This document shows positions 25,401 through 34,050 of a stretch of 64,000 nucleotides of DNA, piece after piece. The stretch's first letter is position 1. Each line of letters begins with the position of its first letter. Made by a program: the position numbers and the translations under genes. The notes beneath the pieces were generated by a model, which saw only the letters and a program-made list of their open reading frames with translations, was not told where the DNA came from and searched no databases. The stretch spans positions 62,001 through 126,000 of the forward strand of contig NZ_JBHYMS010000005.1 in assembly GCF_042743185.1 (NCBI RefSeq). The letters are read 5' to 3'. This stretch comes from Inquilinus sp042743185. Lineage in GTDB: Bacteria > Pseudomonadota > Alphaproteobacteria > DSM-16000 > Inquilinaceae.

Positions 25401-26711
25401 ATGAGCTCCCCCGACTCCGCCGCCCAGATGACCGCCGCCAGCTCCCTGTTCACTGCCCGCCTGGAAGACACCGACCCGGCCGTGCTGCGCGGCATCCGGG
25501 ACGAGCTGAAGCGCCAGCAGACGCAGATCGAGCTGATCGCCAGCGAGAACATCGTCTCCCGCGCCGTGCTCGAGGCCCAGGGCTCGGTCCTGACCAACAA
25601 ATACGCCGAGGGCTATCCGAACCGCCGCTACTACGGCGGCTGCGAATTCGTCGATGTGGCGGAGTCACTGGCGATCGAGCGCGCCTGCAAGCTGTTCGAC
25701 TGCGCCTACGCCAACGTCCAGCCGCATTCCGGCGCCCAGGCCAACCAGGCGGTGTTCTTCGCCCTGCTGCAGCCGGGCGACACCGTGCTCGGCATGTCGC
25801 TGGCCGCCGGCGGCCATCTGACCCACGGCGCGGCGCCGAACCAGTCGGGCAAGTGGTTCAACGCGGTGCAGTACGGCGTCCGCCGCGACGACGCCCGGAT
25901 CGACTATGACGAGCTGCAGCGCCTGGCCGACGAGCACAAGCCGAAGCTGATCATCGCCGGCGGCTCGGCCTATCCGCGGATCATCGACTTCGCCCGCTTC
26001 CGCCAGATCGCGGATTCGGTCGGTGCGTATCTGATGGTCGACATGGCGCATTTTGCCGGCCTGGTCGCCGGCGGCGTGCACCCCAGCCCGCTGCCGCACG
26101 CCCACATCGTCACCACCACCACCCACAAGACCCTGCGCGGCCCGCGCGGCGGCATGGTGCTGTCGAACGACCCGGAGATCGGCAAGAAGATCAACTCCTC
26201 GGTCTTCCCGGGCCTGCAGGGCGGCCCGCTGATGCATGTCATCGCCGCCAAGGCGGTGGCCTTCGGCGAGGCGCTGCGGCCGGAGTTCAAGCTCTATGCC
26301 AAGGCGGTGGTCGACAACGCCAAGCTGCTGGCCGAGACGGTGCGCGCCGGCGGGCTCGACATCGTCTCCGGCGGCACCGACACGCATCTGATGCTGGTCG
26401 ATCTGCGGCCGAAGAAGCTGACCGGCAAGGCGGCCGAGGCCAGCCTCGAGCATGCCGGCATGACCTGCAACAAGAACGGCGTGCCGTTCGACCCGGAGAA
26501 GCCGACCATCACCTCCGGCGTCCGCCTGGGCAGCCCGGCCGCGACCTCGCGCGGCTTCGGCCTGGCCGAGTTCCGCCAGATCGGCGAGATGGCGGTCGAG
26601 GTGCTGGACGGCCTGGCCGCCAACCCCGAGGACAACTCGAAGATCGAGCAGGCGGTGCGGGCCCGGGTCGAGGCGCTCTGCGCCCGCTTCCCGATCTACC
26701 CGGACCTCTGA
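25401..26711 (+). CDS. glyA: Serine hydroxymethyltransferase
   Basis: The 436-aa PLP enzyme interconverts serine and glycine and loads one-carbon units on tetrahydrofolate. The PLP lysine is Lys243 in TTTTHKTLRGPRGG, with IELIASENIVSRAV and NKYAEGYPNRRYYGG at the N-terminal side. Length is normal. The start at 25401 (MSSPDSAAQM) follows the rpiB stop by 16 bases. It leads into nrdR, the usual order rpiB-glyA-nrdR in this class. Confidence 0.97.
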   Translation: MSSPDSAAQMTAASSLFTARLEDTDPAVLRGIRDELKRQQTQIELIASENIVSRAVLEAQGSVLTNKYAEGYPNRRYYGGCEFVDVAESLAIERACKLFDCAYANVQPHSGAQANQAVFFALLQPGDTVLGMSLAAGGHLTHGAAPNQSGKWFNAVQYGVRRDDARIDYDELQRLADEHKPKLIIAGGSAYPRIIDFARFRQIADSVGAYLMVDMAHFAGLVAGGVHPSPLPHAHIVTTTTHKTLRGPRGGMVLSNDPEIGKKINSSVFPGLQGGPLMHVIAAKAVAFGEALRPEFKLYAKAVVDNAKLLAETVRAGGLDIVSGGTDTHLMLVDLRPKKLTGKAAEASLEHAGMTCNKNGVPFDPEKPTITSGVRLGSPAATSRGFGLAEFRQIGEMAVEVLDGLAANPEDNSKIEQAVRARVEALCARFPIYPDL

Positions 26712-26755
26712 GACGGCCCAGGACTGGGAATCCATCCGGCCCGACACTCGATAGA

Positions 26756-26804
26756 TTGTGGTTCGCCCACAACGGATGGTATCCATTCGCTGTGGGCGAA
26801 ACCA
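26756..26804. promoter_or_regulatory. Nested inverted repeat between glyA and nrdR
   Basis: TTGTGG-TTCGC-CCACAA (26756-26772) is a short palindrome. Its TGGTTCGCCCACA also pairs, with one bulged base, with TGTGGGCGAAACCA at 26791-26804, and GGAT/ATCC pairs in the loop. The element ends 15 bases before the nrdR ATG, so it could be an operator or a leader hairpin. Confidence 0.45.
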
Positions 26805-26819
26805 TTTCCGGGGGCACCG

Positions 26820-27278
26820 ATGCGCTGTCCATTCTGCGGCCACGACGACACCCAGGTGAAGGATTCGCGGCCTACGGAGGACAATTCGGCGATCCGGCGG
26901 CGGCGCTTCTGCCCGGCCTGCGGCGCCCGCTTCACCACCTTCGAGCGGATCCAGCTGCGCGAGCTGACGGTGATCAAGTCGGGCGGCCAGCGCGAGCCCT
27001 TCGACCGCGAGAAGCTGCTGCGCTCTATGCGCATCGCCCTGCGCAAACGCGACATCGACATCGAGCGGCTGGAGCGGATCGTCAACTCGCTGGTCCGCCA
27101 GCTCGAAAGCTCGGGCGAGAGCGAGATCCCGTCCAAGTCGATCGGCGAGATGGTGATGAAGGCGCTGAGCGGCGTCGACAAAGTCGCCTATATTCGCTAC
27201 GCCTCGGTCTATCGCGACTTCCAGGAACCCGGCGCCTTCAGCGATTTCGTCGACCAGTTGCGCGGCGAGCGACCCTGA
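26820..27278 (+). CDS. nrdR: Transcriptional repressor NrdR
   Basis: The 152-aa zinc-ribbon/ATP-cone repressor controls ribonucleotide reductase genes. The ribbon cysteines are at residues 3, 6, 31 and 34 (MRCPFCG and FCPACG). The ATP-cone follows from about residue 49 (VIKSGGQREPFDREKLLRSM). Length and start match the family exactly. It lies after glyA and before the riboflavin genes. Confidence 0.97.
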   Translation: MRCPFCGHDDTQVKDSRPTEDNSAIRRRRFCPACGARFTTFERIQLRELTVIKSGGQREPFDREKLLRSMRIALRKRDIDIERLERIVNSLVRQLESSGESEIPSKSIGEMVMKALSGVDKVAYIRYASVYRDFQEPGAFSDFVDQLRGERP

Positions 27279-27303
27279 CCGGCGTCCGCTGCGCCTGGTT
27301 CCG

Positions 27304-27325
27304 TGTGGTTTCGCTGGAAACCACA
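27304..27325 (+). other. Hairpin between nrdR and ribE
   Basis: TGTGGTTTC and GAAACCACA form a perfect 9-bp stem with a GCTG loop. There is no T-run after it. It resembles the arm sequence found before nrdR (TGGTTTCGCCC when read on the other strand). Confidence 0.4.
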
Positions 27326-27350
27326 GCGCGACCGTCATAGGGTGCCCGCC

Positions 27351-27965
27351 ATGTTCAGCGGCATCATCACCGATGTGGGGCGCGTCGCGGCGATCGAGCG
27401 GCGAGGCGACACCCGCTACATCATCGAGACGGCCTTCGACACGGCGACGATCGAGATCGGCGCCTCGGTCGCGCACAACGGCGTCTGCCTGACCGTGATC
27501 GAGAAGAGCCCCGGCCGCTTCGCGGTCGAGGCCTCGGCCGAGACCCTGTCGCGCAGCACACTGGGCGACTGGGCGGTCGGCACGGAAGTCAATCTCGAAC
27601 GCTCGCTCAAGCTCGGCGACGAGATCGGCGGCCATCTGGTCTACGGCCATGTCGACGGCGTCGGCACCATCGTCGACCGCCGGCCGGAGGGCGACAGCGT
27701 CCGCTTCACCATCGAGGCCCCGGCCGAGCTGGCGGACTATATCGCCTCCAAGGGCTCGGTGGCGATCGAGGGCGTCTCGCTGACCGTCAACGAGGTCGCC
27801 GATACCCCGTCCGGTGCCTGCCGCTTCGGCGTCAACATCATTCCGCACACGCAGTCATGCACGACCTTTCGAAGCTTAAGCACGGATCACCGCGTGAACT
27901 TGGAGATCGACATGCTGGCGCGGTACACGGCGCGCCTGCTGCGGGATCGCAAGACCGCCGGCTGA
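27351..27965 (+). CDS. ribE: Riboflavin synthase alpha subunit
   Basis: The 204-aa enzyme dismutates two lumazine molecules to riboflavin. It opens MFSGIITDVGRV and has two lumazine-binding barrels, the first with ASVAHNGVCLTV and the second with GSVAIEGVSLTVNEV; VYGHVDGVG lies between. The C-terminus HTQSCTTFRSL is slightly unusual for the HT..TTL motif. It is the first gene of the rib run, and its stop overlaps the possible CTG start of ribBX. Confidence 0.94.
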   Translation: MFSGIITDVGRVAAIERRGDTRYIIETAFDTATIEIGASVAHNGVCLTVIEKSPGRFAVEASAETLSRSTLGDWAVGTEVNLERSLKLGDEIGGHLVYGHVDGVGTIVDRRPEGDSVRFTIEAPAELADYIASKGSVAIEGVSLTVNEVADTPSGACRFGVNIIPHTQSCTTFRSLSTDHRVNLEIDMLARYTARLLRDRKTAG

Positions 27966-29095
27966 GCCCCGAGGACCAGGCGCTGCTCTCGCCGATCGAC
28001 GAGATCATCGAGGAGGCGCGCCAGGGCCGCATGTTCATCCTGGTCGACGACGAGGACCGGGAGAACGAGGGCGACCTGGTGATCCCGGCGCAGATGGCGG
28101 ACGCCGAGGCGGTCAACTTCATGGCCCGCTACGGCCGTGGCCTGATCTGCCTGGCGATGGAGCAGAAGCGGATCGAAGAGCTCGGCCTGCAGCTCATGAC
28201 CCGCAGCAACGCCTCGCGCCACCAGACCGCCTTCACCGTCTCGATCGAGGCGCGCGAGGGCGTGACCACCGGCATCTCGGCCGCCGACCGGGCCCGCACC
28301 ATCGCGGTCGCGATCGACCCGGCCTGCGGGCCGGCCGATGTGGCCACGCCCGGCCATGTCTTTCCGCTGGTCGCGCGTGACGGCGGCGTGCTGGAGCGCA
28401 CCGGCCACACCGAGGCGGCGGTCGACATCTCGCGCCTGGCCGGGCTGTACCCGGCCGGGGTGATCTGCGAGATCATGAACGACGACGGCACCATGGCCCG
28501 GCTGCCGGACCTGGTGAAGTTCGCGCAGTTCCACAACCTCAAGATCGGCACCATCGCCGACCTGATCGCCTATCGCCGCTGCCAGGAATCGCTGGTCGAG
28601 CGCAAGCTCGAGACCACGATCGAGAGCCGCTGGGGCGGCGACTGGCGGATGCTGGTCTATGTCAACAAGGCGCGCTATGCCGAGCATGTCGTGCTGGTGA
28701 AGGGCGACATCTCCGGCGACGACCCGGTGCCGGTGCGCATGCACGCGCTGAACGTGCTGGACGACGTGCTCGGCGACGTCCATGGCGGCAATGCCGGCAT
28801 CCTGCACGGCGCCATGGAGGCGATCGGCCGCGAGGGCAGGGGCGTCGTGGTGCTGATCCGCGAACCTCAGCCCGACAGCCTGAGCGAACGGCTGCAGCGG
28901 CGGCTCGAAGGCATGCCGGCGAAGGAGAGCGGGCACGAGCTGCGCGACTACGGCGTCGGCGCCCAGATCCTGCTCGACCTCGGCGTGCGCAAGCTGATCG
29001 TGCTGTCCAACCATCCCCGCACCATCGTCGGCATCGACGGCTACGGCCTGACCGTGGTCGAGCAGCGCGCCATCGCCGGCGTCCAGGAGGATTGA
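27857..29095 (+). CDS. ribB: Dihydroxybutanone-phosphate synthase with decayed GTP cyclohydrolase II domain (RibBX type)
   Basis: The first half (LVDDEDRENEGDLVIPA, RHQTAFTVSIEA, GHTEAAVDISRLAG) is a complete RibB domain that makes 3,4-dihydroxybutanone-4-P for riboflavin. The second half aligns with RibA but lacks the three zinc cysteines and reads VPVRMHALNVLDDVLGD there, so it should not have cyclohydrolase activity. This matches RibBX hybrids known in proteobacteria. ATG 27857 (412 aa) overlaps ribE by 109 bases and gives a 35-residue extension unlike the family. A CTG at 27962 overlapping the ribE stop (CTGA) fits the usual N-terminus better. The true start is open. Confidence 0.9.
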   Translation: MHDLSKLKHGSPRELGDRHAGAVHGAPAAGSQDRRLSPEDQALLSPIDEIIEEARQGRMFILVDDEDRENEGDLVIPAQMADAEAVNFMARYGRGLICLAMEQKRIEELGLQLMTRSNASRHQTAFTVSIEAREGVTTGISAADRARTIAVAIDPACGPADVATPGHVFPLVARDGGVLERTGHTEAAVDISRLAGLYPAGVICEIMNDDGTMARLPDLVKFAQFHNLKIGTIADLIAYRRCQESLVERKLETTIESRWGGDWRMLVYVNKARYAEHVVLVKGDISGDDPVPVRMHALNVLDDVLGDVHGGNAGILHGAMEAIGREGRGVVVLIREPQPDSLSERLQRRLEGMPAKESGHELRDYGVGAQILLDLGVRKLIVLSNHPRTIVGIDGYGLTVVEQRAIAGVQED

Positions 29096-29098
29096 CAC

Positions 29099-29581
29099 AT
29101 GGTCGCCAAGACCGAGACGCGGCCCGTGTCCTTCACCGGCCCGGCGCCCCACATCCTGATCGTCGAGGCCCGCTTCTACGAGGACATCACCGACGAGCTG
29201 GCGCGCGGCGCCGTCGCGGTGCTGGAGCAGATCGGCGCCACCTATGAGCGCATCGCCGTGCCGGGGGCGCTGGAGATCCCCGCCGCGGTGCAGATCGCCT
29301 CGACCTCGGCCCGCCGCTTCGACGGCTATGTCGCGCTCGGCTGCGTCATCCGCGGCGAGACCTCGCATTACGACACGGTGTGCAACGAGAGCGCCCGCGG
29401 CCTGCAGGATCTCGCCCTGCGGCACGGCCTCGCCATCGGCAACGGCATCCTGACCGTCGAGAACGAGGCCCAGGCCTGGGCCCGTGCCAGGGTCGCCGAG
29501 ATGGACAAGGGCGGCGCCGCCGCCCGGGCCGCGCTGGCGATGATCCAGCTGAAGCGGCACTTCAAGCAGCTGACGGCCTGA
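29099..29581 (+). CDS. ribH: 6,7-dimethyl-8-ribityllumazine synthase
   Basis: The 160-aa enzyme makes lumazine from the RibB product and the pyrimidine intermediate. It has ILIVEARFYEDITDEL, the VPGALEIPAAV loop, the GCVIRGETSHYDTVCNES phosphate loop and the catalytic His in that region. It begins three bases after ribBX and is followed by nusB after three bases, so the genes are one operon. Confidence 0.96.
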   Translation: MVAKTETRPVSFTGPAPHILIVEARFYEDITDELARGAVAVLEQIGATYERIAVPGALEIPAAVQIASTSARRFDGYVALGCVIRGETSHYDTVCNESARGLQDLALRHGLAIGNGILTVENEAQAWARARVAEMDKGGAAARAALAMIQLKRHFKQLTA

Positions 29582-29584
29582 CCG

Positions 29585-30061
29585 ATGGCGATTCCGAAAC
29601 CCTCCGCCAAGGCCCGCCGCAGCGCCGCCCGTCTCGCCGCCGTCCAGGCGCTGTACCAGCTCGAGCAGTCGGGCACGCCGCTCGACAAGGTGATCGCCGA
29701 GTTCGTCCATCACCGCTTCGGCGAGCCGGTCGAGGGCGAGGCGATGGTGGAGCCCGACGCCCCGCTGTTCGGCGACATCGTGCGCGGCACCCGGGTGCGC
29801 AGCGACGAGGTCGACGCCCTGGTGTCCGGCGCGCTCGACAGCCAGTTCTCGCTGGCCCGGCTCGACCTGCTGCTGCGCTGCGTGATGCGGGCCGGCGCCT
29901 GGGAATTGCTGGCCAATCTGCACGTGCCGGCGCCGATCGTGATCTCGGAATACGTCAACGTCACCCGCGCCTTCTTCGGCGGCAAGGAGCCGGCGATGGT
30001 GAACGCGGTGCTCGACCGCATCGCCCGCGAGCGGCGGCCCGACGAACCGCGCGCCGGCTAG
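29585..30061 (+). CDS. nusB: Transcription antitermination factor NusB
   Basis: The 158-aa all-helical RNA-binding protein joins the rrn antitermination complex. It shows the Arg-rich start KARRSAARLAAVQALYQLEQ and the closing VNAVLDRIARERRP. An insert of about 20 residues around the position of the second helix is common in alphaproteobacterial NusB. It sits between ribH and thiL, a conserved order. Confidence 0.95.
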   Translation: MAIPKPSAKARRSAARLAAVQALYQLEQSGTPLDKVIAEFVHHRFGEPVEGEAMVEPDAPLFGDIVRGTRVRSDEVDALVSGALDSQFSLARLDLLLRCVMRAGAWELLANLHVPAPIVISEYVNVTRAFFGGKEPAMVNAVLDRIARERRPDEPRAG

Positions 30062-30069
30062 GAACCGCC

Positions 30070-31044
30070 ATGGGGCTCGGCGAGTTCGAGCGCATCGATC
30101 GCTACTTCCGGCCGCTGGCCCGGGCGACGCCCGGCGCGCTCGGCCTGGCCGACGATGCGGCGCTGCTCGACCCCGGCGAGGGCCGCGACCTGGTGGTCAC
30201 CACCGACGCCTTGGTCGAGACCGTCCACTACCTGCCGGACGAGGATCCGGCGCGGGTGGCGCAGAAGCTCCTGCGCTCCAACCTGTCGGACCTGGCGGCC
30301 AAGGGCGCGGCGCCTCTCGCCTACACCTTGACCCTGGCGCTGCCGGCGCAGCCGGACGAGAGCTGGATCGAGCGCTTCGTCGAGGGGCTTGCGGCCGACC
30401 AGGCCCTCTACGGTATCGGGCTGCTCGGCGGTGATTCGGTGCGGACGCCGGGGACCGCGGTGCTGTCGGTCACCGCCTTCGGCACGGTGCCGCAGGGCGC
30501 GATGCTGCGCCGCTCCGGCGCCCGGCCCGGCGACGACCTCTATGTCAGCGGCACGCTCGGCGATGCCGCGCTGGGCCTGCGTGCGATCCTCGGGCGGTTG
30601 CCGGGGCTGGCGTCGGACGCCGTCGCGGCGCTGGCGCAGCGCCACCGCGTGCCGGAGCCGCGGATGGCGCTCGGCCAGGCACTCATCGGCCTGGCCCATG
30701 CGGCGATGGATGTGTCGGACGGGCTGCCCGGCGACCTGCCGCATCTCTGCGCCGCCTCCGGCGTGGCGGCGGAGGTCGAGCTGGCGCGGCTGCCGCTGTC
30801 CGACGCCGCCCGCGCCGCCATCGCCCTCGACCCGGCCCTGCAGGACATCGCCTGGGGCGGCGGCGAGGATTACGAGCTGCTGTTCAGCGCCCCGGCATCG
30901 GCCCGGGCCGCGATCGAGACGGCCGCCGCGGCCACGGGGACCGCGATCACCCGGATCGGCCGGATTTCGGCGGGGCAGGGGGCGCGGCTGTTCGACCCGC
31001 AGGGCCGTCCCGTCGAGTCGCTGACCGGCTGGCGGCATTTCTGA
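30070..31044 (+). CDS. thiL: Thiamine-monophosphate kinase
   Basis: The 324-aa PurM-like ATPase phosphorylates thiamine-P to thiamine-PP. It has GLADDAALLD, the TTDALVETVHY metal-binding segment, KLLRSNLSDLAAKGA, and GGDSVRTPG; MDVSDGLPGDLPHL and GGGEDYELLF follow. The ATG at 30070 is eight bases after the nusB stop. The longer open frame upstream is antisense-type filler within ribH and nusB. Confidence 0.95.
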   Translation: MGLGEFERIDRYFRPLARATPGALGLADDAALLDPGEGRDLVVTTDALVETVHYLPDEDPARVAQKLLRSNLSDLAAKGAAPLAYTLTLALPAQPDESWIERFVEGLAADQALYGIGLLGGDSVRTPGTAVLSVTAFGTVPQGAMLRRSGARPGDDLYVSGTLGDAALGLRAILGRLPGLASDAVAALAQRHRVPEPRMALGQALIGLAHAAMDVSDGLPGDLPHLCAASGVAAEVELARLPLSDAARAAIALDPALQDIAWGGGEDYELLFSAPASARAAIETAAAATGTAITRIGRISAGQGARLFDPQGRPVESLTGWRHF

Positions 31045-31236
31045 CCGCGACACCGGCTCCGGCTGCCACGAAACGGCCCGAATCGCTGCCTCGAAAGCCC
31101 CTCTCGCTGCCATAAAGCAAAGAAATTTCACGCTGATTGCCCTGACCTTCCTGCTCTGGCATCGTTTCCGCGCAAAAGAAGCGGAGCCGGCCTGAACCGG
31201 GCCGGTACGTCATCAACAGGGGCGAGGGACTCAAGA

Positions 31237-33348
31237 ATGATGTCAGCGGTCCTTGTCTTCGTGCTGGCCTGCGGCCTCGGCGCGTTAGCCTATGGCGTGT
31301 GGGCTTCACGGAGCGTGTTGTCGGCCAGTCCGGGCGATGCCCGAATGCAGGCAATCGCCGCCGCGATTCAGGAAGGCGCCGGCGCCTATCTGAACCGGCA
31401 GTATCTCACCATCGGCGTGGTCGGCGTGGTCATCGCCATCATCGTCTCGCTGCTTCTCGGCATCTCCGTCGGCATCGGCTTCATCATCGGCGCCGTGCTC
31501 TCCGGCGCCGCCGGCTACATCGGCATGAACATCTCGGTCCGGGCCAATGTCCGCACCGCCGAGGCGTCCCGCCAGGGCCTGGCCGCCGGCCTCGCCATCG
31601 CCTTCCGCTCCGGCGCCGTCACCGGCATGCTGGTGGCCGGCCTGGCGCTGATCGCCGTCGCCGGCTACTACACCATCCTGCTCGCCTCCGGCGCCACCGG
31701 CCGCGGCCTGATCGACCCGCTGGTGGCGCTCGGCTTCGGCGCCTCGCTGATCTCGATCTTCGCCCGCCTCGGCGGCGGCATCTTCACCAAGGGCGCCGAT
31801 GTCGGCGCCGACCTGGTCGGCAAGGTCGAGGCCGGCATCCCCGAGGACGATCCGCGCAACCCGGCCGTGATCGCCGACAATGTCGGCGACAATGTCGGCG
31901 ACTGCGCCGGCATGGCCGCCGACCTGTTCGAGACCTACGCCGTCACCACCGTCGCCACCATGGTGCTGGCGTCGATCTTCTTCGCCGGGGCTGCGGCGAT
32001 GGCGTCGATGATGGTCTATCCGCTCGCGATCGGCGCGGTCTGCATCCTGGCCTCGATCGCCGGCACCTTCTTCGTCAAGCTCGGCGCCAACAACAACATC
32101 ATGGGCGCGCTGTACCGCGGCTTCGTGGTCTCGGCGGGGCTGTCGCTGGTCGGCATCCTGCTGGTCACCTGGGTCGTGGTCGGCTTCGGCGGCAGCTACG
32201 CCGTTGGCGGCGGCAGCTTCAGCGGCTTCTCCCTGTTCCTGTGTGGGGTCAGCGGCCTGGTCGTCACCGGCCTGCTGATCTGGACCACGGAATACTACAC
32301 CGGCACGAACTTCCGGCCGGTGCAGTCGGTCGCCCAGGCCTCGACCACCGGCCACGGCACCAATGTGATCCAGGGCCTCGCCATCTCGATGGAATCGACC
32401 GCGGTCCCGGCGCTGATCATCTGCGTCGCCATCATCGTCACCTATCTGCTGGCCGGCCTGTTCGGCATCGCTATCGCGGTCACCAGCATGCTGGCCCTGG
32501 CCGGCATGGTCGTGGCGCTCGACGCCTATGGCCCGGTCACCGACAATGCCGGCGGCATCGCCGAGATGGCCGACCTGCCGGCGGAGGTCCGGGTCACCAC
32601 CGACGCGCTGGACGCGGTCGGCAACACCACCAAGGCGGTGACCAAGGGCTACGCCATCGGCTCGGCCGGCCTCGGCGCGCTGGTGCTGTTCTCGGCCTAC
32701 ACCTCGGACCTGAACTTCTTCATCGGCAATCCGGGCGAGCATCCCTATTTCCAGGGCCTGACGCTCGATTTCTCCCTGGCCAACCCCTATGTCGTGGTCG
32801 GCCTGCTGCTCGGCGGCCTGCTGCCCTACCTGTTCGGCGCGCTCGGCATGACCGCGGTCGGCCGCGCCGCCGGATCGGTGGTGGAGGAGGTGCGCCGCCA
32901 GTTCCGCGAGGATGCCGGCATCATGGCGGGGACCAGCCGGCCGGACTACAAGCGCGCGGTCGACATGCTGACCAAGGCGGCGATCCGCGAGATGATCGTG
33001 CCGTCGCTGCTGCCGGTGCTGGCGCCGATCGTTCTGTACTTCGTGATCGAGGCGATCGCCGGCCGATCCGCCGCCTTCTCATCGCTCGGGGCGATGCTGC
33101 TCGGCGTCATCGTCACCGGCCTGTTCGTCGCCATCTCGATGACCTCGGGCGGCGGCGCGTGGGACAACGCCAAGAAGTACATCGAGGAGGGCAACCACGG
33201 CGGCAAGGGGTCCGACGCGCACAAGGCGGCCGTCACCGGCGACACCGTCGGCGACCCTTACAAGGACACCGCCGGCCCGGCGGTCAACCCGATGATCAAG
33301 ATCACCAACATCGTGGCGCTGCTGCTGCTGGCGATCCTCGCCCACTGA
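31237..33348 (+). CDS. hppA: Membrane-bound proton-translocating pyrophosphatase
   Basis: The 703-aa pump has about 16 membrane segments and couples PPi hydrolysis to ion export. The substrate-binding block DVGADLVGKVEAGIPEDDPR and DNVGDNVGDCAGMAADL are intact. In GNTTKAVTKGY the residue after GNTT is Lys (about 466), the mark of potassium-independent, proton-pumping enzymes. The start is ATG 31237 or the adjacent ATG 31240; a GGGGCGAGGG ribosome site precedes both. It stands alone with a 192-bp upstream gap. Confidence 0.96.
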   Translation: MMSAVLVFVLACGLGALAYGVWASRSVLSASPGDARMQAIAAAIQEGAGAYLNRQYLTIGVVGVVIAIIVSLLLGISVGIGFIIGAVLSGAAGYIGMNISVRANVRTAEASRQGLAAGLAIAFRSGAVTGMLVAGLALIAVAGYYTILLASGATGRGLIDPLVALGFGASLISIFARLGGGIFTKGADVGADLVGKVEAGIPEDDPRNPAVIADNVGDNVGDCAGMAADLFETYAVTTVATMVLASIFFAGAAAMASMMVYPLAIGAVCILASIAGTFFVKLGANNNIMGALYRGFVVSAGLSLVGILLVTWVVVGFGGSYAVGGGSFSGFSLFLCGVSGLVVTGLLIWTTEYYTGTNFRPVQSVAQASTTGHGTNVIQGLAISMESTAVPALIICVAIIVTYLLAGLFGIAIAVTSMLALAGMVVALDAYGPVTDNAGGIAEMADLPAEVRVTTDALDAVGNTTKAVTKGYAIGSAGLGALVLFSAYTSDLNFFIGNPGEHPYFQGLTLDFSLANPYVVVGLLLGGLLPYLFGALGMTAVGRAAGSVVEEVRRQFREDAGIMAGTSRPDYKRAVDMLTKAAIREMIVPSLLPVLAPIVLYFVIEAIAGRSAAFSSLGAMLLGVIVTGLFVAISMTSGGGAWDNAKKYIEEGNHGGKGSDAHKAAVTGDTVGDPYKDTAGPAVNPMIKITNIVALLLLAILAH

Positions 33349-33367
33349 TCGCCGAGCTCACGACAAG

Positions 33368-33393
33368 AACCCCGGCGCCGACGGCGCCGGGGT
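33368..33393. terminator. Bidirectional terminator between hppA and bamE
   Basis: AACCCCGGCGCC and GGCGCCGGGGTT form a 12-bp stem with a two-base centre between the convergent genes, followed by TTCCC. The symmetrical arms serve both strands. Confidence 0.85.
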
Positions 33394-33415
33394 TTCCCAT
33401 GCCCTGCGGTCGCGG

Positions 33416-33940
33416 CTAGTAGTTGCCGCCGGCGACCGAGCTGGCGACGCCGCCGGCGCCGACCGAGCGATTCGGCGCGGAGGGGGTGGTGCCCTCGTTG
33501 TTGAAGCGGCCGATATTGCCCAGGAACTGCTCCAGGATGCCGATGCGGCGGCCCAGCGTCGGGGTCTCGCGCGACACCAGCGCCACCTGCTCGCCGTCCT
33601 CCAGGTTCAGTTCCTTCATGTCGGTCAGCGTGCTGCTGGTCGGATCGAACTGCATGCGCAGGACCCGGCGCTTCGTCACCTCGGGCGCGAAGAAGGCCAC
33701 CGTCTCGACCCGCTGCCCGATGTAGTACCAGGTGTTGTCGTCGAAGGTGGACACCGTGGTCGGGGTCCCCAGGATCGTCGCGACATCCGACTTGGTGCTG
33801 GTTCCGGTGTGGACCTGTTCGAGCCGGTAATCCTCGACGAGGTTGCCGCGTGTCGCCACCCGCGGCGTGCAGGCCGTCAGCGCCGCCACCGCGAGCAGGC
33901 CGGCCGCCATGGTCCGGACGACCCTTGCTCTTTCCGTCAT
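33416..33940 (-). CDS. bamE: Outer membrane protein assembly factor BamE
   Basis: The 174-aa lipoprotein belongs to the beta-barrel assembly complex. A signal peptide ends in the lipobox LTAC (Cys24). The SmpA/OmlA domain has GTSTKSDVATILGTPT and DDNTWYYIGQR. A Gly/Ser-rich tail follows from about residue 150. It is longer than E. coli BamE (113 aa), as usual in alphaproteobacteria. It is divergent from the bc1 chaperone gene, a pairing conserved in this class. Confidence 0.93.
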   Translation of the reverse strand: MTERARVVRTMAAGLLAVAALTACTPRVATRGNLVEDYRLEQVHTGTSTKSDVATILGTPTTVSTFDDNTWYYIGQRVETVAFFAPEVTKRRVLRMQFDPTSSTLTDMKELNLEDGEQVALVSRETPTLGRRIGILEQFLGNIGRFNNEGTTPSAPNRSVGAGGVASSVAGGNY

Positions 33941-34050
33941 CGCCTCATGTCTCCGCGCCCCTGGGGGCTCCCAATTGAAGGCTACCCTCTAGCACACCAC
34001 GTCAAGCTCGACCAATATCGCGCATCCTTTGCGCAAAACCGATCGGTCCC

